Shown: one piece after another, positions 1 through 7,013 of the stretch
How positions within the stretch are numbered: the first letter of the stretch is position 1
Layout: each line of letters begins with the position of its first letter
Assembly (NCBI GenBank): GCA_937982495.1
Contig: CALJLX010000600.1
Coordinates: 1 to 7,013 of the forward strand
From: an uncultured Desulfuromonas sp.
Lineage (GTDB): Bacteria; Desulfobacterota; Desulfuromonadia; Desulfuromonadales; Trichloromonadaceae
Direction of reading: 5' to 3'
DNA: 7,013 bases
Notes under the pieces: model-generated
The model's input: only the letters and a program-made list of their open reading frames with translations
Told to the model about the DNA's origin: nothing
Databases searched by the model: none
Translations under genes and position numbers: made by a program

Positions 1-1895
1 GCGACCGCCTGGTTGTCGCGGATGCGGCGGTTGACCTCGATCTCGACCCGCCGCAACTCGTCGGCGGTCATGGCCGAGAAGTGGGTGAAATCGAAACGCA
101 GGCGGTCGGGAGTGACGAGCGAGCCGGCCTGCTTGACGTGATCGCCGAGAACCTCGGTCAGCACCGCTTGCAGGATATGGGTCGCCGTGTGGTTGAGGGC
201 GGTGGCCCGGCGCGCCGCCTCGTCCACCAGCAGTTCGACGGTCTCCCCTTGGCGCAGCACACCTGCGGCGACCCGGACCACATGCACCGGCAACTCCGGC
301 AGCGGCTTGCGGGTCTCGACGACCTCCAGTTCGGCATTGGCCGCAACGATCCGCCCGCGGTCGCCGGACTGGCCGCCGGACTCGCCATAGAAGGGGGTCT
401 GGCTGGTAACGACTTCAATTTCGTCGCCGGCGTTCGCCTGTTCCACGATCTGGCCGTTTTTGAGGATGGCCGTGACCGTGCCGTGATCACTGGTGGTCTG
501 ATAGCCGGTGAACTCGCATTGCCGCCCCTCTTCGAGGAGCTTGCGGTAGATAGCCGCCACCGCCTCCTCGCCGGAGCCCTTCCAGTGCTCCCGGGCTTTT
601 TTGCGTTGCCGGTCCATGCAGGCTTCGAATCCGGCCTCGTCGAGGGTGTAACCGTCCTTTTCGACGATGTCGGCGGTCAGATCAATGGGAAAGCCGAAGG
701 TGTCGTAAAGGCGGAAGACGACTTCGCCGGGGATGACGGTTTGGCTGGCCATCTTGAGCTTGGCGATCTCTTCCGAAAGGATGCGCAGGCCGTTGCCGAG
801 GGTCTGGATGAAACGCTCCTCCTCGTTTTTCACCACCTTGGCGACGAACTCCTTGCGCTTGGCTTCCTCGGGATAGGCCTCGGCCATGGCGTCCAGCACG
901 AATCCGGCGGTCCGGAACAGCACCGGATCCTCGAAACCGAGCATCTTGGCGTGGCGCATGGCGCGGCGCATGATCCGGCGCAGCACGTAGCCGCGCCCCT
1001 CGTTGGACGGTAGGACGCCGTCGGCGATGAGGAAGGCGGTGGCCCGGCTGTGGTCGGCGATAACCCGCATCGAGACGGAGGCCTCCGGGTTGTCGCCGTA
1101 GCGCCGGCCCGAGAGCTCTTCGACATAGGCGATGATGCCGCGCAGCAGGTCGGTGTCGTAGTTGGACGTCACCCCCTGCATGACCGTGGTGATGCGCTCC
1201 AGGCCCATGCCGGTATCGACCGCCGGCTTCGGCAGCGGCGTCAGGGTGCCGTCGGCGCTGCGGTTGAACTGCATGAAGACGTTGTTCCAGATCTCCATGT
1301 AGCGGTCGCAGTCGCAGCCGACGGCGCAGTCGGGCTTGCCGCAGCCGACGGTGGGGCCGTTGTCCCAGAAGATTTCGGTACAGGGACCGCAGGGGCCGGT
1401 ATCCCCCATCGACCAGAAGTTGTCTTTTTCGCCGAAACGGTAGATGCGCTCGCGGGGAACGCCTTCCTGTTCGTGCCAGATGTCGGCGGCCTCGTCGTCG
1501 TCGGTGAAGACGGTGACGTAGAGCCGGTTTTTGTCGAGCTTGAGATCCTGGGTGAGAAATTCCCAGGCGTAAGCGATGGCTTCCTTCTTGAAATAGTCGC
1601 CGAAGGAGAAGTTACCGAGCATCTCGAAGAAGGTGTGATGGCGAGCGGTGCGGCCGACGTTCTCGAGATCGTTGTGCTTGCCGCCAGCGCGCACGCACTT
1701 CTGGCTGGAGGCGGCGCGCACATACTCGCGCTTCTCGTTGCCGAGGAAGCAGTCCTTGAACTGGTTCATGCCGGCGTTGGTGAAGAGCAGGGTCGGGTCG
1801 TTATGGGGAACCAGCGGCGAGGAGGAGACCACCGTATGGCCGCGTTGCTCGAAAAAACTCAGGAAACGGGAGCGGAGTTCTTTGCCGGTAATCAT
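1..1895 (-). CDS. alaS: Alanyl-tRNA synthetase, 3' end beyond the window
   Basis: Class II aminoacyl-tRNA synthetase that charges tRNA-Ala with alanine in the cytoplasm and edits mischarged Ser/Gly. The first 631 codons are visible, against about 875 residues usual for the family; the gene runs off the left edge. The ATG at 1895 gives the typical N-terminus MITGKELRSRFLSFFEQRGH, and a purine-rich GAGGAAGAGAAG lies just upstream. Catalytic motif 1 is at residues 84-103 (ARHHTFFEMLGNFSFGDYF), motif 2 with GDTGPCGPCTE at 164-174, and motif 3 with VDTGMGLERI at 226-235. The editing domain begins in the window, with YGESGGQSGDRG at 503-514 and the zinc-site half HTATH at 569-573; the partner C-x3-H site would lie outside. 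A cysteine-rich insert (C185, C190, C194, C196) follows motif 2, as in many non-enterobacterial AlaRS. The reading frame is intact. It is separated from recX by a 127-base spacer. Identification is very secure. Confidence 0.98.
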   Translation of the reverse strand, partial: MITGKELRSRFLSFFEQRGHTVVSSSPLVPHNDPTLLFTNAGMNQFKDCFLGNEKREYVRAASSQKCVRAGGKHNDLENVGRTARHHTFFEMLGNFSFGDYFKKEAIAYAWEFLTQDLKLDKNRLYVTVFTDDDEAADIWHEQEGVPRERIYRFGEKDNFWSMGDTGPCGPCTEIFWDNGPTVGCGKPDCAVGCDCDRYMEIWNNVFMQFNRSADGTLTPLPKPAVDTGMGLERITTVMQGVTSNYDTDLLRGIIAYVEELSGRRYGDNPEASVSMRVIADHSRATAFLIADGVLPSNEGRGYVLRRIMRRAMRHAKMLGFEDPVLFRTAGFVLDAMAEAYPEEAKRKEFVAKVVKNEEERFIQTLGNGLRILSEEIAKLKMASQTVIPGEVVFRLYDTFGFPIDLTADIVEKDGYTLDEAGFEACMDRQRKKAREHWKGSGEEAVAAIYRKLLEEGRQCEFTGYQTTSDHGTVTAILKNGQIVEQANAGDEIEVVTSQTPFYGESGGQSGDRGRIVAANAELEVVETRKPLPELPVHVVRVAAGVLRQGETVELLVDEAARRATALNHTATHILQAVLTEVLGDHVKQAGSLVTPDRLRFDFTHFSAMTADELRRVEIEVNRRIRDNQAV

Positions 1896-1950
1896 GGGCT
1901 GTCTTCTCTTCCTCTCTGCTGATGGGGAATGGTTTTGGTGAAGTTTTCAA

Positions 1951-1979
1951 GTATTAGCATCAAGCCGCTAAAAGGCCAA
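1951..1979 (-). promoter_or_regulatory. Possible sigma-70-type promoter for alaS
   Basis: The 127-base recX-alaS spacer (1896-2022) is more AT-rich than its surroundings. Read on the minus strand it contains TTGGCC (1979-1974), a 17-base spacer, and TAATAC (1956-1951). The first matches TTGACA at four of six positions, while the second is only a loose match to TATAAT. Initiation would fall near 1944, about 50 bases upstream of the alaS ATG. The spacing is ideal but the hexamers are weak, so this is a candidate only. Nothing else recognisable (T-box, riboswitch, clear terminator) was seen in the spacer. Confidence 0.3.
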
Positions 1980-2022
1980 GAAAATCCTTGTGAAACGATA
2001 GAAATCCCGGGCGCGGGGCGGG

Positions 2023-2535
2023 TCAGGTGTCGGAGTTTTTGCAGTGGGCCAGAATCCGCTCGAAGGAAAAGCCCCGGCGGAGAAAATAGTGGATGACGCG
2101 GCGGCGCCGGCGGTCGTCCGCTTCGGCGTAAGAAAAGCCGGGAAAGCGCCGTTCCAGCAGCTCGGCCAGCAGCCGGTCGCGGTCGATGTCGCTTTCCGCT
2201 TCCTCGGCGGCTTGCCGGGCCAGCTCCTCGTCGATCCCCTGCTGCTTGAGTTCGGCCCGCAGTCGGCCACCCACGGCCCGGCCGCTGCCGACGAGGTTGC
2301 GCGCCCGCTGATGGGCGAAGCGGGCATCGTCCAGGTAGCCGTATTCCCGGCAGCGCTCCAGGGTGGCGGCGATCTCCTTCTCGGTAAAGCCCTTGCGCCG
2401 CAGGCGGGCAGCCAACTCTCCTTCGCTGCGGTCGCGACGGGCGAGGAGGGCCAGGGCGGCGTTCCAGGGGCTAGTGGCGCTCAATCTGGATTTCGTCCTC
2501 GGGTTTCGCCGCCTTTTCCCCCTTGTCGAAGTCAT
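2023..2535 (-). CDS. recX: Regulatory protein RecX (RecA modulator)
   Basis: RecX binds RecA filaments and limits their extension and activity. The 170-residue product is arginine-rich and helical, as expected for the three-helix-repeat RecX fold. Family hallmarks are the WNAALALLARRDRSEGELAARLRRKGF-type first repeat (about residues 24-50), the signature YLDDARFA at 67-74, and a third repeat ending VIHYFLRRGFSFERI near 147-161. The E. coli protein is 166 residues. The gene overlaps the 3' end of the upstream pilT-like gene. The ATG start at 2535 gives a 65-base overlap, a basic 17-residue leader and only a weak ribosome site. An in-frame TTG at 2484 would give 153 residues, a 14-base overlap, and a GAGGA located 11 bases upstream. 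The conserved region starts after both, so the start is undecided. The recA partner lies one gene upstream. Function is secure from family resemblance and context. Confidence 0.92.
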   Translation of the reverse strand: MTSTRGKRRRNPRTKSRLSATSPWNAALALLARRDRSEGELAARLRRKGFTEKEIAATLERCREYGYLDDARFAHQRARNLVGSGRAVGGRLRAELKQQGIDEELARQAAEEAESDIDRDRLLAELLERRFPGFSYAEADDRRRRRVIHYFLRRGFSFERILAHCKNSDT

Positions 2536-3625
2536 CCCAGCTCAAATCCGAAGTGGAGGAAATCCCGGAGAATTTGAGTTTGAAGTCGTCGGGGTTGGAG
2601 CATTGACGCAAGGCTTCGTCGAAGGTGATGAGGTTCTGCTTGAGCAGACCCATCAACGACTGGTCGAAGGTCTGCATGCCGTAGGAAACGAAGCCCTGCT
2701 GGATGGCATCGCGGAGCAGCTTGGTTTTTTCCTTGTCGTCGATCAGTTCGCGGGTGCGGGCGGTGGAAACCAGCACCTCGATGGCCGGCACCCGGCCCTT
2801 GCCGTCGGCGCGGGGAACGAGGCGTTGGGAAATGATGCCTTTGACGACACCGGCCAGTTGGATGCGCACCTGGCGCTGTTGAAAGGGGGGGAAGACCGAG
2901 ATGACGCGGTTGATGGTTTCGCTGGCGTCGATGGTATGCAGGGTCGAGAGCACCAGATGCCCGGTCTCGGCGGCGGTCAGGGCGGTTTCGATGGTTTCGT
3001 GGTCGCGCATCTCGCCGACCAGGATGACGTCGGGATCCTGGCGCAGGGCGCTTTTCAGGGCGACCTGAAAACCGGTGGTGTCGAAGCCGACCTCGCGCTG
3101 GTTGATGATGCTGCTCTTGTCCTTGTGCAGATATTCGATGGGGTCTTCGATGGTGACGATGTGGGCGGTGCGGTTGCTGTTGATGTAGTCGATCATCGCC
3201 GCCAGGGTCGTCGACTTGCCCGAACCGGTGGCGCCGGTGACGAGGATCAGACCGCGGGTTTCGGAAGCGATCTTTTTCAGCACCGGCGGCAGGGTCAATT
3301 CTTCCAGGGTCTTGATTTCGAAGGGGATGAAACGCAGCACCATGGAGATGGAACCGCGCTGGGAAAAGACGTTGACGCGGAAGCGGCCGAGTCCGGGGAC
3401 GCCGTAGGCGAGATCGACTTCATGAAATTCCTCGAAGCGCTGGCGCTGGCGTTCGTTCATGATCGACATGGCCATCTTGCGCATTTCCTCGGGGGTCAAC
3501 CGCGCCGCCTTGGGATGGGGGCGCAGGCTGCCGTCGATGCGGTAGGTCGGCGGCAGGCCCGCTTTCAGGTGGACGTCCGAGGCCCGTGCCTTCAAGGCGA
3601 CGGCAAGGATTTCATTCAGTTCCAT
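2471..3625 (-). CDS. PilT-family type IV pilus retraction-type ATPase
   Basis: Hexameric secretion ATPase of the PilT/PilU group, which acts at the cytoplasmic face of the inner membrane to depolymerise type IV pili (retraction, twitching, DNA uptake). The 384 residues contain an N-terminal PAS-like domain (about 1-100, beginning MELNEILAVALKARASDVHL), Walker A GATGSGKST at 131-139, the Asp box TIEDPIEYLH at 158-167, Walker B DPDVILVGEMRD at 197-208 with catalytic-type E205, and the His box HLVLSTLHT at 223-231. The C-terminal AIRNLIRE motif of canonical PilT is replaced by RTRELIDD (290-297), and there is a charged tail of roughly 30 residues after position 353. This suggests a PilT paralogue rather than the main retraction motor. 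The ATG at 3625 follows a strong GGAGGAGGG site inside the recA terminus, so translation is likely coupled to recA. No other pilus gene is in the window, so the exact role (retraction, surface sensing, uptake) is inference. Confidence 0.93.
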   Translation of the reverse strand: MELNEILAVALKARASDVHLKAGLPPTYRIDGSLRPHPKAARLTPEEMRKMAMSIMNERQRQRFEEFHEVDLAYGVPGLGRFRVNVFSQRGSISMVLRFIPFEIKTLEELTLPPVLKKIASETRGLILVTGATGSGKSTTLAAMIDYINSNRTAHIVTIEDPIEYLHKDKSSIINQREVGFDTTGFQVALKSALRQDPDVILVGEMRDHETIETALTAAETGHLVLSTLHTIDASETINRVISVFPPFQQRQVRIQLAGVVKGIISQRLVPRADGKGRVPAIEVLVSTARTRELIDDKEKTKLLRDAIQQGFVSYGMQTFDQSLMGLLKQNLITFDEALRQCSNPDDFKLKFSGISSTSDLSWDDFDKGEKAAKPEDEIQIERH

Positions 3626-3628
3626 GGC

Positions 3629-4651
<1,023 letters not shown>

Positions 4652-4660
4652 GGTGTTCAT

Positions 4661-4666
4661 CCTCCC
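4661..4666 (-). promoter_or_regulatory. recA ribosome binding site
   Basis: The minus strand reads GGGAGG directly before an ATG at 4660, and GGAGG is 9 bases before a second in-frame ATG at 4651. Zero spacing would not allow normal initiation at the first codon, so this site selects 4651 as the recA start. Confidence 0.8.
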
Positions 4667-4688
4667 GAATGGGGTTGGTTACAGGTTG

Positions 4689-5267
4689 TCAGGAAGCCGC
4701 CGCCGGAGTGGACCCCAGGGACGCGACGCGCAAGGGGAGATGGATGGCCCCTCTTGCCGTCAGGCGGCTTTCGAAAAGAATTATCCGGTCGGCCTGGAAG
4801 CCGCCGAGGGGCAACGCCTCCCGGCGTTGCCGGAGATCCGGGGGAACGGTCCCCGGTCGGCGCCAGCGGCCCAGGGTCAGATGCGGAGTGAAGGGCCGGG
4901 TTTCGCGAGGAAGGCCGATGGCCGCGAGGCGTTCGTCCAAGGCGTGGAAGAGATCTCCCAAGGCTGCTCCCCCGTCGATGCCAAGCCACAGAACCCGGGC
5001 TCGGGTCGGGCCGGGAAAGGTTCCCAGAGCCGTGACTTCGATGCGGAAAGGGGGGAACAAGGTTCCTACCGATAGCATGATTTGCCCTATTTTTTCAACT
5101 GTTTCTTCCGGCAGATCGGGGAGGAAGCGGAGGGTGAGGTGCAGGCTTTCGGACCCGGCCCAACGGATATCGGGGAGACTGGGGGAAAGCTCTTTTCGCA
5201 GCAGTTGCGTCCGGCGGCGAAGATCCTCAGGCAGGGGAATGGCCAGAAAGGCTCGCAGGTTGTTCAT
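4689..5267 (-). CDS. thpR: RNA 2',3'-cyclic phosphodiesterase (ThpR/LigT, 2H family)
   Basis: Member of the 2H phosphoesterase superfamily, which opens 2',3'-cyclic phosphates on RNA ends and was first described as 2'-5' RNA ligase. The 192-residue product has the expected N-terminus MNNLRAFLAIPLPEDLRRR and the two catalytic H-x-T motifs: HLTL at 43-46 (in SLHLTLRFL) and HLTL at 129-132 (in FTPHLTLGRW). A late strand LFESRL is at 164-169. The length is close to the usual 175-195. An ATG at 5267 preceded by GGAGGG is chosen over an upstream in-frame start at 5336, which would add 23 residues unlike the family. The start lies inside the 3' end of the histidine kinase gene (41-base overlap), and recA follows after 37 bases. 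Genes of this family often sit near recA and cinA in other bacteria, which suggests a nucleic-acid metabolism role, but the natural substrate is not evident here. Confidence 0.93.
   Translation of the reverse strand: MNNLRAFLAIPLPEDLRRRTQLLRKELSPSLPDIRWAGSESLHLTLRFLPDLPEETVEKIGQIMLSVGTLFPPFRIEVTALGTFPGPTRARVLWLGIDGGAALGDLFHALDERLAAIGLPRETRPFTPHLTLGRWRRPGTVPPDLRQRREALPLGGFQADRIILFESRLTARGAIHLPLRVASLGSTPAAAS
4810..4831 (-). repeat. Perfect 9-bp inverted repeat (hairpin) within thpR
   Basis: The arms GGCAACGCC and GGCGTTGCC are exact reverse complements separated by four bases. In the minus-strand transcript the loop reads GGGA, which fits the stable GNRA tetraloop class. It is not followed by a U-run, so it is not an intrinsic terminator. 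It lies entirely in thpR coding sequence (residues about 146-152), roughly 160 bases upstream of the recA start. Confidence 0.7.
4838..4856 (-). repeat. Second inverted repeat (6-bp GC stem) within thpR
   Basis: CCGGGG and CCCCGG flank a 7-base loop, all G-C pairs with one possible G-U extension. It begins only 6 bases beyond the 9-bp hairpin, making a tandem stem-loop pair in the transcript upstream of recA. A 6-bp GC stem alone could occur by chance in sequence this GC-rich. Confidence 0.45.
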
Positions 5268-7013
5268 GGGAACCCTCCGTCGGCATCGAGTCGAGGGGCA
5301 GGAGCAGGTGAAAGGCGCTTCCGCCCTGGACTTCACCGGTGCCGGGACTTTCGACCCAGGTCATGCCGCCGTGGGCCTCGACCACCCCCTTGACCAGGGA
5401 GAGTCCGAGGCCGACCCCCTTGCCGCCGAAGGAGGTGCGGGAGGTGAAATGAGCGTCGGGAGGGCCGATCTCATAGAACTTGTCGAAAATCCGCACCTGC
5501 TCCGCCGGATCGATACCGACGCCGGTGTCGCGGATGCTGAGCTGCAAAAAGCGGGGGAGAATGGGCCGGGAGAAGAAGGCGGTGGAGAAGTCTCGCAGTT
5601 GGCTCTCCTGCAGGCGAAGCTCCCGATCGTGCAGGAGATTCCCGCTGATTTCGATGGTTCCCCCCTCCGGGGTGAATTTGACGGCGTTTTCCACCAGCCG
5701 GTGGAAGGTTTTGCCCAGTTGCCGGGCATCGCCGTGGATCTCGTCGGTCGGCAGTGGGGCGATACGAAAGCTGAGGTTCCGTTGCCGGAAGATGGTCTGG
5801 AATTCCTGTTCGACTTCCGCCAGCAGGGTCGGCAGGTGGACCTTGCCCCGGGTGATCGGGCAGGTGTTGGCTTCGATCCGGGCCATGTCCAGCAGGTCCT
5901 GGACAATTTCATGGAGCCGTCGCCCGCCCTGATGAATGGCCCGCAACACGTTCCGCTCCTCGTCGCTGAGACGGCCCTTCAGGGTGCCGGAGAGGAGTTC
6001 GGAGCCGGAGAGGATGTAGGTCAGCGGGGTGCGCAGTTCGTGGGAGGCGAGGGTGATGAAATTGCTTTTGAGGCGTTCGGTCTGCTCCAGCGTCCGGTTG
6101 GCCAGCTCCATCCGCCGCAGACTCTCCCGCAGGTGTAGGCGGGACTGTTCCAACTCGCGGTTGCTCGCTTCGGTCAGGCGGTGCTGCCACTGCAGGGCGT
6201 CGTAAAGCTCGACGCTGTCCACCGCTCCCCCCAACTGTTTGCCGATGGCGAGCAGCAATTTGACCTCTTCCCGACGGAAGATGCGCTCTTCATGGGTGAA
6301 GAAGAAGAGCACGCCGACGGTGCGCTGGTCGGATATTAGAGGCACCGCCTGATAGCCGCGCCAGCCCGCCTGCCGCACCGACTCCAGATTGACCCGACTG
6401 TCGCGGCGCAGATCCGGGGAAGAGCGCGGTTTGCCGCTGGCCGCGACCCGTCCCGCCAGCCCCTGCCCCACTGTCATGCGGCGCAGGTCGGAAAGGGCCG
6501 GTTCCGCGATCCCCCGATGCACCAGCAGATGCAGTTCACGCCCCTGATGGCGCAGCAGGAAAATGCCGCCGCCGGAGGCCGAAAAGGTTTCCAGCACCCG
6601 GCCGAGGACGCTGTCGAGCATGCGCTCGGCGTCCCGACTGCCGGCGGCCTGGTGGGCGATGTCGTTGACCAGGGCCAGATCGCGGTTTTTCTGGCGCAAC
6701 TCCGCCTCGATGCGGCGCATCTCGCTCACATCCCGCAGCACGCAGTGGACCACCTTGCGTTTGCCGAGATCGCCAAGGCGGGCATGAAGTTCGCCGTGCA
6801 TGAGCCGACCGTCCCGGCGGCGGATGAGCAGGTTCGGCTCCTCGCCATAGCCGTCGCGCAAGACCTTTTTGACCAGGCGCAGATAGCGGCGGCGCTGTCC
6901 GCCGGGAAAGAGTTCCCCGAGAGGGAGATCGGCGATGGCTTGACCGGGGTAACCGAGGAGCTGTTCCCCCCGGCGGTTGATGTCGAGGAAGGCGCCGGTT
7001 TCGGGATGGATGA
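5227..7013 (-). CDS. PAS-GAF sensor histidine kinase, 5' end beyond the window
   Basis: Two-component sensor kinase. At least 594 residues are visible, and the frame stays open to the right edge, so the TTG at 6861 is internal rather than the start. Counting from the first visible codon, there is a PAS domain (about 1-95, entering at HPETGAFLDINRRGEQLLGY), a GAF domain (about 115-265, with GQGLAGRVAASGKP near 182-195), a coiled-coil linker (about 270-315), then HisKA with the phospho-accepting histidine in SHELRTPL (H324, codon 6042-6040). The HATPase domain has the N box NAVKFTPEGG (442-451), G1 DTGVGID (495-501), F box FDKFYE and G2 GGKGVGLGLSLVKG. The kinase therefore looks catalytically intact. 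Between N and G1 there is an unusually long segment. No membrane helix is visible in this part. The C-terminal tail of about 20 residues after the last domain strand overlaps thpR. No response regulator is in the window, so the signal and partner are unknown. Confidence 0.93.
   Translation of the reverse strand, partial: IHPETGAFLDINRRGEQLLGYPGQAIADLPLGELFPGGQRRRYLRLVKKVLRDGYGEEPNLLIRRRDGRLMHGELHARLGDLGKRKVVHCVLRDVSEMRRIEAELRQKNRDLALVNDIAHQAAGSRDAERMLDSVLGRVLETFSASGGGIFLLRHQGRELHLLVHRGIAEPALSDLRRMTVGQGLAGRVAASGKPRSSPDLRRDSRVNLESVRQAGWRGYQAVPLISDQRTVGVLFFFTHEERIFRREEVKLLLAIGKQLGGAVDSVELYDALQWQHRLTEASNRELEQSRLHLRESLRRMELANRTLEQTERLKSNFITLASHELRTPLTYILSGSELLSGTLKGRLSDEERNVLRAIHQGGRRLHEIVQDLLDMARIEANTCPITRGKVHLPTLLAEVEQEFQTIFRQRNLSFRIAPLPTDEIHGDARQLGKTFHRLVENAVKFTPEGGTIEISGNLLHDRELRLQESQLRDFSTAFFSRPILPRFLQLSIRDTGVGIDPAEQVRIFDKFYEIGPPDAHFTSRTSFGGKGVGLGLSLVKGVVEAHGGMTWVESPGTGEVQGGSAFHLLLPLDSMPTEGSHEQPASLSGHSPA
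5273..5278 (-). promoter_or_regulatory. thpR ribosome binding site
   Basis: The minus strand reads GGAGGG five bases before the ATG at 5267. It lies within the coding sequence of the upstream kinase gene and decides the thpR start over the longer in-frame alternative at 5336. Confidence 0.8.

Noticed and set aside
363..385. Short direct repeat GCCGGACT at the left end
   Set aside because: It is explained by the conserved Gly-Gly-Gln and Ser-Gly-Gly codons of the AlaRS editing domain.
81..1922. Plus-strand open frames of about 300 codons opposite alaS
   Set aside because: The minus-strand frame encodes unmistakable AlaRS motifs throughout. The plus-strand products have no family features and are GC-driven shadows.
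1998..2025. Possible terminator after recX (CCCG...CGGG with a T-containing tail on the minus strand)
   Set aside because: The stem is only 4 bp with a 9-base loop and lacks a proper U-run, so it is not distinguishable from chance in GC-rich sequence.
4652..4688. LexA/SOS box in the thpR-recA gap (repeated AACC/GGTT units)
   Set aside because: The GGTT-like repeats do not fit the spaced palindrome I recall for Geobacter LexA, nor the E. coli or Bacillus types. An operator further upstream cannot be excluded.
4780..4785. GATAAT (minus strand) in thpR as a -10 element for a recA promoter
   Set aside because: It matches TATAAT at five of six positions, but no acceptable -35 hexamer lies 15-19 bases upstream; the nearest TTG-containing hexamer is 23 bases away.
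4669..6138. A 489-codon plus-strand open frame opposite thpR and the kinase
   Set aside because: It crosses the thpR-kinase boundary and changes composition there, as expected for a shadow of two different genes. No domain is recognisable.

Overview
The window is a compact, high-GC chromosomal segment in which every convincing gene lies on the minus strand. In transcription order, from high to low coordinates, they are: a PAS-GAF sensor histidine kinase (5' end outside the window), thpR (RNA 2',3'-cyclic phosphodiesterase, '2'-5' RNA ligase' family), recA, a PilT-family ATPase, recX, and alaS (3' end outside the window). The protein sequences and the recA / pilT-like / recX / alaS arrangement suggest a deltaproteobacterium of the Desulfuromonadales type (Geobacter, Desulfuromonas, Pelobacter relatives). 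This placement is recalled from family knowledge and was not tested by a search.

Layout: 5227-7013 histidine kinase, overlapping the start of thpR by 41 bases; 4689-5267 thpR; a 37-base gap holding the recA Shine-Dalgarno; 3629-4651 recA; a 3-base gap; 2471-3625 pilT-like ATPase; 2023-2535 recX, overlapping the pilT-like gene; a 127-base spacer with a possible sigma-70-type promoter; 1-1895 alaS. No stretch over 300 bases lacks a gene. No tRNA, rRNA, CRISPR array, insertion sequence or convincing rho-independent terminator was seen.

The tight spacing from the kinase to recX suggests one transcription unit with translational coupling at several junctions. RecA (recombinase) and RecX (its modulator) form the DNA-repair core. 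The PilT-like ATPase sits between them and shares its ribosome binding site with the last codons of recA. alaS follows a longer spacer and may be transcribed separately.

This looks mostly like ordinary core genome, and I found no new multi-gene defence or mobile system. The points worth a second look are: a strong hairpin pair inside thpR just upstream of recA; the recA-pilT-recX interleaving together with a divergent PilT motif; an extra segment in the kinase ATPase domain; and several start-site questions.
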